From Flavihumibacter soli (lineage in GTDB: Bacteria; Bacteroidota; Bacteroidia; Sphingobacteriales; Sphingobacteriaceae), in NCBI RefSeq assembly GCF_010692725.1, contig NZ_JAAFZB010000090.1, forward strand, positions 81,303 through 145,302: a stretch of DNA of 64,000 bases, read 5' to 3'. The translations under genes were made by a program, and so were the position numbers. Of the stretch, positions 34,997 to 44,933 are shown one piece after another. Positions within the stretch are counted from its first letter, which is position 1; each line of letters starts with the position of its first letter. Under the pieces are notes generated by a model. It was not told where the DNA came from. It worked only from the letters and a program-made list of their open reading frames with translations, and ran no database searches.

Positions 34997-35338
34997 ATGG
35001 CATTAACGGATGAAGAGTTTCGCGAAGAATTTAAACCGCTGCGGATACCTCCCGCTTATCCTGAAAACGGCACTTTAGAGGATAAAATACTTTTTGCACT
35101 TGCCGCCGCGGGCGAAGCAACCTCGGCGGAAGTTTGTCAGAAACTGACCGACCTTGAACAAGGTTTAGGGAAAAAAGATCTTTCAGAGGTAGTGGATAAC
35201 TATTTAAAGCAGCAGTTTGATAAAGGCCTTATCAACGGAGGGAAAAGAAACGCTGAGCTAGTTTTTAATCTGAACAAGATCACCCATGCCAATGAAGGAT
35301 CAGTGGATCCGGATCTGCTTGCACCGGGACTTGATTAA
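34997..35338 (+). CDS. Hypothetical protein, winged-helix-like
   Basis: 113 aa, cytoplasmic, mostly helical: 'LEDKILFALAAAGEATSAEVCQKLTDL' followed by 'LSEVVDNYLKQQFDKGLINGG.RNAELVFNLNKI'. This helix-turn-helix plus hairpin pattern is like a small winged helix. I recognise no named family. It lies 100 bp after the serine hydrolase gene and converges with the lipoprotein gene at 35355. Confidence 0.65.
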   Translation: MALTDEEFREEFKPLRIPPAYPENGTLEDKILFALAAAGEATSAEVCQKLTDLEQGLGKKDLSEVVDNYLKQQFDKGLINGGKRNAELVFNLNKITHANEGSVDPDLLAPGLD

Positions 35339-35354
35339 CCCGCTTCGTGCTGTC

Positions 35355-36317
35355 CTACCTGATCTGCAGTTTTAGCCGGAACAGTCGGGTGCCACCTTTG
35401 TCATCGTCGGAAACAAGAATGATAGTGGTCCTGCCGGCTTCGTCAGTTTTTAAACTGCAGACCGATTCAATCTTCTGGCCTTCAAAATCAGGATGAATTG
35501 CCTGCAGGTCAATCCAGGCGTCCGGGCTTAAAGGATGATCAGATAATTTATCTGAGATGTTATAAATCAATCCCAGGCTGCTTTGCCCGATCTCCCCGTC
35601 ATCATATGCCGAAGCCGTATTTTCTGTAGATGTAGTGAGCAGCAAAACATCTTCCTTTTCCAGATAACTCATCCCGGAAATACCTGCTCCGGGTGGTAAG
35701 TTGAGGTGACTTATTTTAATGGCCAAGCCTTCAGCGAAATTAGCTTCCGGACTTTGTATAAGGTAATTCTGGGGACTGGAAGAATTGCCTCTGCTGCCTA
35801 GCAACAGGATATTCTTCACCACTGCTGCAGCTTCTATATTTAGTTCCGGTATCCCGGCCTTTCGTATCTGCTTGTAGAAGTTGCCAAGATCTACACGCTG
35901 AATATTGCGGTTGCCAGCGTCCAAACAAAAGGCACTATCCCTTTGCGGCGACAGGGAGCCGGAACTGAATAGCCAAAGCTTTGTACCCTGCCGTGTCTGC
36001 AGCCATTCGGATGCCTCAATATCTGCTTTACCTGCTTTATTGATTCGCCCTTCTGTATGGCTGAAAAGTTGAACCTCCTCAATAATGTTGAAGGCACTAT
36101 CGATGATCAGTAATCTGGAAGCGTCATCACCCATCAGGTAAATCTGATCGTCATGAACACTGAGTGTTGAACCGGAGGGATAGCCATCCAGTTGCTGCGA
36201 CCCTGTAAATTCGACTTTCATGACTTCATTTGTGTTTTGAACTTCCTGGTTACAACCTAGTAATGTGGTGATCGCCAGTAATGATACCTGAAAAAAGTGG
36301 TTTTTGACAAAGGGCAT
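35355..36317 (-). CDS. DUF6929-like beta-propeller lipoprotein
   Basis: 320 aa. A lipobox 'ITTLLGC' gives Cys about residue 22. The mature part has repeated strand motifs such as 'STLSVHDDQIYLMGDDASRLLIIDS', 'LLLGSRGN' and 'ISGMSYLEKEDVLLLTTSTE' (short blocks), and an ending 'VSDDDKGGTRLFRLKLQI', typical of six-bladed propellers of the SdiA-regulated/DUF3616/DUF6929 kind. No catalytic residues are evident. It is 32 bp from the DUF488 gene on the same strand and may share its transcript. Confidence 0.65.
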   Translation of the reverse strand: MPFVKNHFFQVSLLAITTLLGCNQEVQNTNEVMKVEFTGSQQLDGYPSGSTLSVHDDQIYLMGDDASRLLIIDSAFNIIEEVQLFSHTEGRINKAGKADIEASEWLQTRQGTKLWLFSSGSLSPQRDSAFCLDAGNRNIQRVDLGNFYKQIRKAGIPELNIEAAAVVKNILLLGSRGNSSSPQNYLIQSPEANFAEGLAIKISHLNLPPGAGISGMSYLEKEDVLLLTTSTENTASAYDDGEIGQSSLGLIYNISDKLSDHPLSPDAWIDLQAIHPDFEGQKIESVCSLKTDEAGRTTIILVSDDDKGGTRLFRLKLQIR

Positions 36318-36349
36318 AAATTCTTTTAATTCTGACAGAATACCAGGAG

Positions 36350-36889
36350 TTAAACTTTTTTGTCGTCTTTCACATTCTGCTTATCCTGCTGGCTCAGATA
36401 TACGGAAGTGAAGGGATGCTCAATGACATGATCCTTTTTCATGATATGCATCACTTTCCAGCCCTTAGCTTTTAAGTGATCCGAGATGAGGGCCCGGTGA
36501 CATCGCCACCAAACAGCTTCAGAACACATATACGCTGTTCGTTTAACCAAAGCTAATCCTGTTAATTGTAAAATGCCCTCCCGGAAGTCTTCCGTTCCCA
36601 TATGATCCGCGTATCCTCTGAAGGCTTCATTCCTCCAGGCAGTATGGGGGGAATCAGGTCTGGGCTTGCGACGGCCCCCAAGTTCTGGGACAGCTAAGTA
36701 GTCTATGCCCCCTTTAGCCAGTGACTCTTTAAGCTCCTGCTTATTGAAGTGCGGAAATTTTCGGGAACCTGGAAAATGCCGCACGTCTGCCAGCAGTTTT
36801 ATCTCAAATGACCGGAATATCGACAGGAACTCTTCGATGCTCCGTGTAGAGTGCCCGATGGTCCATATCGCCGGTTCAACTATTTTCAA
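36350..36889 (-). CDS. DUF488 family protein
   Basis: 179 aa with an apparent TTG start (36887-36889); no ATG lies near the N-terminus of the domain. DUF488 marks: 'IWTIGHSTRSIEEFLSIF', 'LLADVRHFPGSRKFPHFNKQEL', 'YLAVPELGGRRKPRPDS', 'GYADHM', and the Cys-rich 'AYMCSEAVWWRCHRALISDHL'. In this family the 'C-x-E...CHR' site is conserved and suggests a catalytic cysteine or nucleic-acid-related role, but no activity is settled. Confidence 0.9.
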   Translation of the reverse strand: MKIVEPAIWTIGHSTRSIEEFLSIFRSFEIKLLADVRHFPGSRKFPHFNKQELKESLAKGGIDYLAVPELGGRRKPRPDSPHTAWRNEAFRGYADHMGTEDFREGILQLTGLALVKRTAYMCSEAVWWRCHRALISDHLKAKGWKVMHIMKKDHVIEHPFTSVYLSQQDKQNVKDDKKV

Positions 36890-37011
36890 ATCGTTTAATT
36901 CTATTGTGCCCCGGTGGATTAAACAGGCAGCAGGTTGATAAGTTCTGCTTGGATAATTATTTTACCTCGTGCCTCCCTGAAGTTTAAAATTGTTTGATGT
37001 GAATGTTTATA

Positions 37012-37692
37012 CTATTTATTGGTCAGCTCATTAAGATTTTGGGAATACGCTTCGCTAACGGGGACTTTCCTGTCTGTTATCGTTAACTGGTGACGCTCGA
37101 TCCTATCGATCTTATTGGCCGCAACCAGGTAGGAGCGGTGAACCCGGATAAACTTTTCTCTCGGGAGCAGATCAACGGCCTCGTTAAATGTACTTCGCGA
37201 AAGAATGTTCTTGTCTTTCAGAGCAAAGGTCACATAGTTCCCGGCAGCCTCCAGGTAGAGGATCTCATCAAACAGCACTTTGATTTGTTCGAATCCTGTT
37301 TTGATAAAGACATGATCGCTGACCTCCGAACTGTTCCGGTAGTTGTATAGTTCGAATGCCTTGTTGCAGCCTTTAATGAAGCGTGCAAGCGAAAAAGGTT
37401 TCAGCAAATAGTCCACAGCATCCAGCTCAAAGCTGGTGACTGCATGTTCCGAATAAGCGGTAGTGAAGATCACCATCGGCTTTTTGCTGAGGCTGTTGAA
37501 AAAATCAATTCCCGAAATGTCGGGCATTTTAATGTCAAGGAAGATCAGGTCGACTGGTTCCCGCTGTAAATATTCGATAGCCTTAAATGCATCCGTAAAA
37601 TCGGCTTTCAGGTCAAGAAAGGGAACCTTCGACGCGTGGGAGCGAACCACTTCGAGCGCAATAGGTTCGTCGTCAATAGCAATGGCTTTCAT
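37012..37692 (-). CDS. LytTR-family response regulator
   Basis: 226 aa. The receiver (~1-120) has 'AIAIDDEPIALEV' and phospho-acceptor D53 in 'LIFLDIKMPD'. The LytTR DNA-binding domain (~130-226) has 'EILYLEAAGNYVTFAL', 'REKFIRVHRSYLVAANKIDRIERHQL' and 'KVPVSEAYSQNL'. It lies 21 bp downstream of its probable sensor kinase on the same strand and probably regulates the adjacent TonB-type receptor or other surface genes. Confidence 0.94.
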   Translation of the reverse strand: MKAIAIDDEPIALEVVRSHASKVPFLDLKADFTDAFKAIEYLQREPVDLIFLDIKMPDISGIDFFNSLSKKPMVIFTTAYSEHAVTSFELDAVDYLLKPFSLARFIKGCNKAFELYNYRNSSEVSDHVFIKTGFEQIKVLFDEILYLEAAGNYVTFALKDKNILSRSTFNEAVDLLPREKFIRVHRSYLVAANKIDRIERHQLTITDRKVPVSEAYSQNLNELTNK

Positions 37693-37713
37693 TGTGGCCT
37701 TCAGATTTAAGCT

Positions 37714-39273
37714 TTATTCCAGTTCGATTGTCAGGTGAACAAAAAACTCTTTACCGGTTTCCCTGATAATTAGTTCGTGTTTACCAGGATACAGCAGGCG
37801 AAGCCGCTGCCTGACATTCGCCAGGCCAATACCGCTCTTGTTTTTTTCAGGATCACTGTCAGGTTTCAAATGTATGCTGTTATGTACATCGAAATCGAGC
37901 TTATTGCCTACCGTTTGCAGTGTGATCTTAATATGTGACGGCTCCCTCAGGCTGATCCCATGCTTGAAAGCATTTTCAACAAATGGGATTAGCAGCATCG
38001 GGGAGATTTTCAATGGATTTAACTGCTCGTCTATAACCGCCTGAATCACCACTTCGGGGCTCGTAACAGTTCGCAGCTGCTGCAGGCTGATATAATTGTT
38101 CAGGTAATCGATTTCCCGGGTAAGAGAGATCTTATCCTGCATATTTTCCTGCAGCATAAAGCGCATCATGTCACCAAGTTTCTCAATCCCTTCGCTGGTG
38201 CGATCCGCTTTTTCCTGCAGGGCCGTTCCGTAGATGGTATTGAGTGCGTTGAACAGAAAATGCGGGTTGATCTGGGACCGCAGAAAGTCAAGGTCAGCAT
38301 TTGAACGGCCCAGAGCGGTTCGCAGAACAGTGATCTCATCCTTTCCCTTAAGCTGCTGTTTATAGAGCAGCCATGAGATCGGTGCGGTTATCAGCAGCTG
38401 GAAGGCAATATTGAACATGTTGATAGCTGCGGTGATACCGTCTTTAAACAGGAACAGGTACAATATTAAGCTGACCGGCAGCACAGCGATAAGCAGAATT
38501 GGTAACATTCCAAGCAGGTAGGAGAGGAAGGGCTTCTTTTTACCCAGTGACCGCGGTATCAGCTCAAAGAAGGAATACATGTATAAGCCGATCCCGAAGG
38601 GAATGATAATTCCCCAAATGGCAATTACTGTCCGGTCGGCGCCAGTAATTAACAGCACAAACACGCTGATCATCCACAAAACAACAGCGGTCAGACCGTC
38701 ACGTGTGATCATTTTATACTTTGATTGGATCGTTTCTGAATTAACAAGCAGGAATTCCCCCGCGTACCTGATGACTGCATAGAAGCCATACATGAGTATC
38801 AGCCACGCACTATAAATAAAAGCGTTCTGAAAAATGTAGTTGTAAGCAAGCTGGAGGGACTCATACTGAACCAGCAGGTGATTTTTGATCCAGGTATCCG
38901 TGATCCCAACTGCAAGGCCTAATGACAGGTAGATCAGGATGATCAGGAATATATTTTGAATGATACCCTGCTTTCTGATCATGGAGGGCACTATACTGAA
39001 GTTTAGCAGCAGGAATGCAAGGTACAGTGTGGTACATCGGATCAGTTGCGGAAAGAAATAATGCTGAAAGTAGTTAAACGTGAGATGGGCGTCCTGGATC
39101 TGCTGCCTGTTGGGCGTCCAGATATCCTGACCTTCATTTGATACTGCACTTGCGAGCAGGGAGAACACAACGAAGACGTAAATCGTCGTTGCTGCCCAGA
39201 ACTCGATGCGTGCAAGATTCCCCGGGCGGTTAATAAAATCTTTCATTTTGTGATCAATTATAAGCATTGACAT
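37714..39273 (-). CDS. LytS-type sensor histidine kinase (His_kinase family), multipass membrane
   Basis: 519 aa from the first ATG; a second ATG at 39246 (MKDF..) may be the real start. About eight membrane helices (~25-310) are followed by the His_kinase domain: 'FLRSQINPHFLFNALNTIYG' holds the phospho-acceptor His, and a short HATPase_c has 'PFVENAFKHGI' (N-box) and 'KSGIGLANVRQRLRLLYPG' (G-box). It lacks an extracellular propeller, so the signal is probably sensed in or near the membrane. It forms a two-component pair with the LytTR regulator directly downstream. Confidence 0.92.
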   Translation of the reverse strand: MSMLIIDHKMKDFINRPGNLARIEFWAATTIYVFVVFSLLASAVSNEGQDIWTPNRQQIQDAHLTFNYFQHYFFPQLIRCTTLYLAFLLLNFSIVPSMIRKQGIIQNIFLIILIYLSLGLAVGITDTWIKNHLLVQYESLQLAYNYIFQNAFIYSAWLILMYGFYAVIRYAGEFLLVNSETIQSKYKMITRDGLTAVVLWMISVFVLLITGADRTVIAIWGIIIPFGIGLYMYSFFELIPRSLGKKKPFLSYLLGMLPILLIAVLPVSLILYLFLFKDGITAAINMFNIAFQLLITAPISWLLYKQQLKGKDEITVLRTALGRSNADLDFLRSQINPHFLFNALNTIYGTALQEKADRTSEGIEKLGDMMRFMLQENMQDKISLTREIDYLNNYISLQQLRTVTSPEVVIQAVIDEQLNPLKISPMLLIPFVENAFKHGISLREPSHIKITLQTVGNKLDFDVHNSIHLKPDSDPEKNKSGIGLANVRQRLRLLYPGKHELIIRETGKEFFVHLTIELE

Positions 39274-39274
39274 G

Positions 39275-39323
39275 GTATTTAGCGGTTAGTATTTAGAATT
39301 TAGTATTTAGTACTTAGTATTTG
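39275..39323. repeat. Short A/T-rich tandem repeat
   Basis: Several imperfect copies of a 7-11-bp unit around TTAGTATTTAG lie between the TonB-type receptor and the kinase gene. It resembles the spacer repeats at 9408 and 55565 in style. Confidence 0.65.
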
Positions 39324-39348
39324 AATGGGATCCGGTTCTTAATGCTGG

Positions 39349-41772
39349 TTATAAACCACCATTGCCCTGCGAGATGTCATCATTTTTAATCCCGCGTTTG
39401 TTCTTTTTAATATTATCCTTTAAAGCACCAAAGCGGTAATTCAGGCTGGTATTAAATGACCTCAAATAGGTTTCGGAATAGGATTCCTGCATAAAATCCA
39501 AACCGGTCGTATGATTTATGGCTGTCCTGTATTTGGTGAAGGGGTTATTGACGGCTGCTGAGAATGTCAGCTTTTCACCCAGCATATTTTTACTGAAACT
39601 GAATGACGAGCTTACGAAGGAATTTGAACCGCCCTGCAGATTCAGATTCCGGCCCTGTAAGTTAGCGCTGGAGTTGAGGCGCCAGCCTTTCTCCAGCCGA
39701 TATGACCCGGAGGCGGACAAATTGGGCATTAAACCCTTGTTCCTGACCAGGCTGCCACTAACAGTTCCTTCTATCCAGCCATAATTTAGCTGGCCGTTTA
39801 AACTGTAATTGAAACGTGGATTTATAGGGTGATTGACATTGAAATTAAGAGACATAAGTCTCGCTTTCCCGGTATTGCCAAAGGTTGTACGTGTAATATT
39901 GGTTGTGTGATCGAAAGTGGAGATCGGCATAACCAGGTCGTTGATGAACATAAAGCCAAGGCCCGTGTTCACCGATACCTTTTTTAACCGGCTGTAACCA
40001 AGCTGAAGCATCGTGCCCGTAGTTGGACGGATATTGGGGTTGCCGGCTGTTTCAAAGTTAGGATTTGATCGGTCGACAAAAGGGTTCAGACGGTATATTC
40101 CCGGCCTGTTCATCCTTGTGGTATACCCGAAGTTAAGGCTGCTCTTATCTTTAAATTTACGGTTAACAGAAACCGAAGGAATAACGTTAAAATAATTCTG
40201 TTCAACTATTGAAGCTGCGGAAATAAAGTCTGCGTTGATTACTGTCTGCTCAACCCGAACCCCGGCTTTGAACCCCCATTTGCTTAAATTGTATTGGTAG
40301 GTGTTGTAAATCCCGATTACATTCTGCGTGTTATTGAATTTGTTGCTGCGGGTCGGATCTGTTATGAAGCCATCAGTTTCACTTAGTGAACGATATTCAA
40401 AATCACTGTTATTAGTCCTGAAAATACCTTTTACCCCGGCTTCTATATTCAGCTTTTTAATCGGATGCACATAATCAACCTGGAATGTTTGTTCGGCAGA
40501 CGAGCCCTTATTATCCTGCTGATAGTCGCTGGGGTTATAGTTCACGGGATTGATCACTGCAAGATCATTATACTGATTATTGGCATATTCAAAGAACCGG
40601 TATGAGACGGTGAGCAAGCGATTCTTGTCGGCTTTGAACCCAAGCTGGTAGTTAAGGGCGAGGTCTAAACCTGTTCCCTGTCCATTTTTATCGTCGGTAA
40701 GGTCATAACCCTGGAGAACTGAATTATCACCGTTAAGTACAGAAAGCTGGCTTCTTATCCCGTTAAAGTCGTTCCCATTAATATTAAGCTGGGTTGATAT
40801 CAGGTTCAGGCTGTCTAACTCATAGCTTATTTCAGAGTTGAAATATCCACTGCGGCTATCCTGCTCCAGTCCCCCGATTTGCTGCAGACTTGTCGGGGCA
40901 TCCCCAAAAGTTCTCCGGCTGTTTGAACTTTCCGTTAAGGGTGAGTTGTGTATGCTTGCTCCGCCATTAACAGACAATCCAAACTTACCGGCCTTTAATG
41001 TGTATGAACCGCCGATGCCGGGGCCGCCTACCGGGAAGCGTTCACTGAGATTGACCGAACCGTTGTAACCGTTCGCTATCTTTTTGTTGGTTATGATGTT
41101 AATGATACCTGCCAGGCCTTCCGCATCATACTTTGCGGGTGGCGTAGTGATAACTTCTATCTTTTCAATACTAGAAGCCGGCATGCTCCGGAGAATGTCC
41201 TTTGCGTTCCTTTCCATCATGCTGGAAGGCTTGCCATTGATCAGGATCTTGAAATTATCGTTGCCTTTCAGACGAATGTTCTCTTCCGCGTCAAGCGAAA
41301 GGAGTGGGACCTTTTTCATCATATCCAGAACACTATTAACCTTGCTTTCCGGGTCCGCCTGTAGGTCATAGGTAAGGCGGTCGACTTCCTGTTTAAGCAA
41401 CGGCCTGTCCGCCATGACCACCACCTCTTTCAATTCAGCCGATGAAGGGTTCAGAAATATAGTTTGAAGGTCGCTCTGGGGTTTATCACCAGTAAGATCA
41501 GTGGGAATGAGTTTAGGTTTATAACCAACACTGGCTATCGATATTAAATATTTTCCCGGTTTCAGGTTCTGAAAAGTGAATGATCCGTCAGATTTTGTCA
41601 ATGACGCATTTACAGCAGGCTGATCTTTAGATATTTTCAAATTTATGGTGACGTAATCGAGTGGCTTACGGGAAACTGAATCTGCAACGATACCGCTGAT
41701 CCGGTAGGAGGGTAAAGTCTGCGACTTTGCATGGAATGACAGGAAGATGAGGATAGTAATCAGTGCTCTCAT
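39349..41772 (-). CDS. Outer-membrane beta-barrel (TonB-dependent receptor-like) protein
   Basis: 807 aa from the ATG at 41770-41772. An upstream TTG reading adds 7 residues before the signal peptide (MRALITILIFLSFHAKSQ). A CarboxypepD_reg domain (~25-110, 'SGIVADSVSRKPLDYVTINL', 'LKPGKYLISIASVGYKP') is followed by a plug-like segment ('LKEVVVMADRPLLKQEVDRLTYDL', 'SIEKIEVITTPPAKYDAEGLAGIINIIT') and an OMP_b-brl_3 type barrel. This 'outer membrane beta-barrel family' branch lacks a SusD partner and often sits next to LytTR systems. It lies 75 bp downstream of no other minus-strand gene, so it has its own promoter. Confidence 0.9.
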   Translation of the reverse strand: MRALITILIFLSFHAKSQTLPSYRISGIVADSVSRKPLDYVTINLKISKDQPAVNASLTKSDGSFTFQNLKPGKYLISIASVGYKPKLIPTDLTGDKPQSDLQTIFLNPSSAELKEVVVMADRPLLKQEVDRLTYDLQADPESKVNSVLDMMKKVPLLSLDAEENIRLKGNDNFKILINGKPSSMMERNAKDILRSMPASSIEKIEVITTPPAKYDAEGLAGIINIITNKKIANGYNGSVNLSERFPVGGPGIGGSYTLKAGKFGLSVNGGASIHNSPLTESSNSRRTFGDAPTSLQQIGGLEQDSRSGYFNSEISYELDSLNLISTQLNINGNDFNGIRSQLSVLNGDNSVLQGYDLTDDKNGQGTGLDLALNYQLGFKADKNRLLTVSYRFFEYANNQYNDLAVINPVNYNPSDYQQDNKGSSAEQTFQVDYVHPIKKLNIEAGVKGIFRTNNSDFEYRSLSETDGFITDPTRSNKFNNTQNVIGIYNTYQYNLSKWGFKAGVRVEQTVINADFISAASIVEQNYFNVIPSVSVNRKFKDKSSLNFGYTTRMNRPGIYRLNPFVDRSNPNFETAGNPNIRPTTGTMLQLGYSRLKKVSVNTGLGFMFINDLVMPISTFDHTTNITRTTFGNTGKARLMSLNFNVNHPINPRFNYSLNGQLNYGWIEGTVSGSLVRNKGLMPNLSASGSYRLEKGWRLNSSANLQGRNLNLQGGSNSFVSSSFSFSKNMLGEKLTFSAAVNNPFTKYRTAINHTTGLDFMQESYSETYLRSFNTSLNYRFGALKDNIKKNKRGIKNDDISQGNGGL

Positions 41773-41971
41773 AGCTAACGATTTAATGATCAATTATTGT
41801 TAGGCAATGATAAGCAGGCGTATTTCTCCGTATTAATTAATGTGATGGAAGGCCTTAAAAATGTGATGAGTTGGCCGGATGAGGCAAAAGGGAGAGAGAA
41901 AAAAGTTTTTAGGCGCTCAGCAGGGAGGATAGGAGGATAATCCCTGAGCCCAGGCACAACCACCTGGATGC

Positions 41972-44689
41972 TTACACAGCGGAGCTGTCCGGTAATTCAA
42001 TAGTAAACTCAGTGCCCTCCCCGGGAGAGCTGTTAATGCGGATATTACCACCTAAGAGCTGCACCTGGGTTCTAACCATATACAAGCCCATTCCTTTTCC
42101 AGGTACCTGCGAATGGAAGCGGTTATACAATCCGAAGATTTCATTACCGTGCTTTTCAAGATCAATACCGATTCCATTGTCTTTATAATTTAGAATGACA
42201 GTCTTTCCATTCAAATGAGAGGAGATACTTATTGCAGGCGTCAAACCGGGTTTACGGAACTTAATGCTGTTGTTAATCAGATTATAAAAAATGCTGTGGA
42301 GGTAAGTTCTAAGGCTTACCGTTCCGTTTATTTCTTTAAAGTCTGTGAATATTTGGACGGAATGTTCATCTATAAGGTTCTGAATGCTTGATTTAATACC
42401 TATTATAAGTTCCTCAAAATCGATAAAGATTTTTCTTTCCGTTACTTCCCGGCTGGCCTGTAAAATGTCGTTCAGATCCCTGATCACGGAATCCAACTGC
42501 TCAACGCTTACTGTTAATATCCTTTCAAAATTCAGGCGTGCATCATGTTGCAGGTTATCATTTTTGAGAATATTGCAGATCCCAAGAATGTTTGCGACAG
42601 GAGCGCGCAGATTGTGGGAAACAATGTACGTGAATTGCTCCAGGTCCTGGTTTCGATGCATCAGATCCGCTGAGATCTTTTCGCGATGAATCTCATCTAC
42701 CTTTCTCCGGCTGATATCCTCTATGGAAATGACAACACCAAGGAACGTGTTTGAATCAATAACGGGGAACAACTTGATCTGGTACCAGTTACGGGAGCCG
42801 TCTGGCTGCTCATAGGAGCGCTCAAATTCTGATGGTTTTCCCTGCCGTAATTCTGATATAATTGTTTCGAGCCGGCCTGTTCTATTGGAAGAAACATAGG
42901 ATAAAATGTTTTTGTCTTTTTCTAATGTTATCTTAAATTCTCTTTTCCCGAAGTCAACCGCGACCTGGTTAAAGGTAACCGATTCAAAATCTTTATTGAA
43001 GAGGACATAGCCCACGTCTGTGATATTTAAAATGGAGTGCAGGTTAGCACGCGAGCGGACGATCTCTTCTTCATTCTTCAAGCGCTGGGTTATGTCATTG
43101 CTAAGGGTGAGACGCACGGCCTGACCCCCATAGTTAATGTCCTGAACAAGGACGTGAACAAACACGAAGGACCCGTCTTTCTTTTTATGCTTTCTGATTC
43201 CCAGGTCGACGGGCTGAAACATGTCCTTGTTAAAATTTTCAATCAGCAGACCGATATCTTCCTCAGGCTTCAGATCCTTTAAAGTCATATTCAGTAGTTC
43301 GTCTTTGGTATAGCCATAAAGTGCACAGGCTGCATCATTCGCCCCGACGATTAACATGTCTTCCCGGGAAGCCATAAACATGGGCAATGGGTTACTATCA
43401 AACAGTAATTTGTACTTCTGTTCTGACAGGCTAAGTTCCTGTTCGGCCTGGCGTCGTCGGGTAACATCAATAGCTGAGGCCATAACACATTGCTGGCCTT
43501 CCCAGGTGAACGAAGTACCAGTCATGTAGACCGGGACCGTACTGCCATCTGTCCGGATAAACTCCGTTTCGATGCTCGCTACGATACCAGATTGGTGCAG
43601 ATCCTGAACAATGGCTTTGACCCTTTCGCGATCCTTTGGAATTATAAAACTATACGGCAAAGAGTAGATTATTTCCTCCGGTGACCAGCCGGTAATTTGT
43701 TCAAAATTTTCATTCCATTTAAATAACCCTCCTTCCATGTTTCTTATCATAAAAATTCCGGGCAGTGTTCTTATGATGGTTTCTGAAAGTGTTTTTTCCC
43801 TGATCAGCATCTGTTCAGCCTGCTTTTTATCAGTAATATCCAGCACCGATCCAATGATCGCAGGCCGGCCACGATATTGGGTGGTGTTGCCAAATATTTC
43901 AATGACATTCTCACTTCCGTCTTTTCGGCAGCCTCTCACTTCATAATGAACACTGTCTTTAAGTCCGTCCAAACGGGCTTGAATATTTTCGAGTGTGATG
44001 TGCCTGTCTTCTTCGGCTATCACATTTTCAACCGGCAGAGAATTGATGAGCTCCTGCGGAGTATAGCCGAATATTTCCGCGAATCTCCTGTTCACATACT
44101 GATATTTCCCATCCTGTGTAATGTAAAAACCAACCATTGATTTTTCGGCCAGGTCCCGAAATTTAGATTCTGATTCCAGTAGTTCTGCCTCGATCCTTTT
44201 TCTTTCCGTTATATCTCTTACTATCGCAAAAATTCTGTTTTCAGTGGATTTCTTTACATTAACGTCAACCCACACCACGGATCCATCCTTTCTCCGCATT
44301 GGCCGTTCGTTAGAGATGTGCTCACCTGTCGTCAATGACGTATACTTGAGAGGATCGAGCTTCATATTCTCAGGATCGAAAAAGGAAGATATATGTGCCG
44401 ACAGAATTTCACTTCTGGAATAACCAAGCAATGCACAGAGGCTTGCATTTACATCGCGAATACTTCCGTCTAAATCCCCGATTATGATAGAGTCGGAGAC
44501 TTGCTCAAACAATTGCCTGTACAGGCTTTCTTCTTCCCTGATCTCGTCTGCAGCCTTTGGTTTGCGGCGAAAAAATAACGAGACTAAGAGTACTCCAATT
44601 CCCAGACCGGCGATAAAGATGAAAAGGTCTAAAGGGGATATCATCCCTAACCAGATCAGATTTCTAAAGTCGGCCATTATAACAACCAT
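41972..44689 (-). CDS. Five-PAS sensor histidine kinase
   Basis: 905 aa. One membrane helix near the N-terminus (~18-40, 'LFIFIAGLGIGVLLVSLFF') and then five PAS domains at about 53-165, 173-292, 296-415, 422-540 and 545-665 ('DSIIIGDLDGSIRDVNASL', 'VGFYITQDGKYQYVNRRF', 'GIFMIRNMEGGLFKWNENF', 'PMFMASREDMLIVGANDAA', 'VGYVLFNKDFESVTFN'). HisKA has His in 'YIVSHNLRAPVANILG', and HATPase_c has 'YKDNGIGIDLEKHG' and 'GKGMGLYMVRTQVQLLGG'. It is divergent from a lone receiver gene (44934), a plausible phospho-acceptor. Confidence 0.95.
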   Translation of the reverse strand: MVVIMADFRNLIWLGMISPLDLFIFIAGLGIGVLLVSLFFRRKPKAADEIREEESLYRQLFEQVSDSIIIGDLDGSIRDVNASLCALLGYSRSEILSAHISSFFDPENMKLDPLKYTSLTTGEHISNERPMRRKDGSVVWVDVNVKKSTENRIFAIVRDITERKRIEAELLESESKFRDLAEKSMVGFYITQDGKYQYVNRRFAEIFGYTPQELINSLPVENVIAEEDRHITLENIQARLDGLKDSVHYEVRGCRKDGSENVIEIFGNTTQYRGRPAIIGSVLDITDKKQAEQMLIREKTLSETIIRTLPGIFMIRNMEGGLFKWNENFEQITGWSPEEIIYSLPYSFIIPKDRERVKAIVQDLHQSGIVASIETEFIRTDGSTVPVYMTGTSFTWEGQQCVMASAIDVTRRRQAEQELSLSEQKYKLLFDSNPLPMFMASREDMLIVGANDAACALYGYTKDELLNMTLKDLKPEEDIGLLIENFNKDMFQPVDLGIRKHKKKDGSFVFVHVLVQDINYGGQAVRLTLSNDITQRLKNEEEIVRSRANLHSILNITDVGYVLFNKDFESVTFNQVAVDFGKREFKITLEKDKNILSYVSSNRTGRLETIISELRQGKPSEFERSYEQPDGSRNWYQIKLFPVIDSNTFLGVVISIEDISRRKVDEIHREKISADLMHRNQDLEQFTYIVSHNLRAPVANILGICNILKNDNLQHDARLNFERILTVSVEQLDSVIRDLNDILQASREVTERKIFIDFEELIIGIKSSIQNLIDEHSVQIFTDFKEINGTVSLRTYLHSIFYNLINNSIKFRKPGLTPAISISSHLNGKTVILNYKDNGIGIDLEKHGNEIFGLYNRFHSQVPGKGMGLYMVRTQVQLLGGNIRINSSPGEGTEFTIELPDSSAV

Positions 44690-44933
44690 AGGAAGACGGA
44701 AATATTAGTGAAAGGCTAATAAATGGTGTTCACTTAAAGTAATTAAATTTTCCTGAAGTAATATGTATAAAAATAATTATTCAAGCGGTTAGATAATATA
44801 TTTGCACCCGGTTTGGGATTTAACAGGAAGACTCTTACAATGTTCGTTTTATTTCGGACGAGTATCAGAAAGCAGTTATAAACAATCAGAACAGGCCAGG
44901 AAACCGCGATTTATCAGGAATATAGTTTCGTGC

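Noticed and set aside
44802..44933. Longer N-terminus for the lone receiver protein
   Set aside because: The extra 44 residues have no domain. CheY-like proteins start just before the first strand, as with the ATG at 44934.
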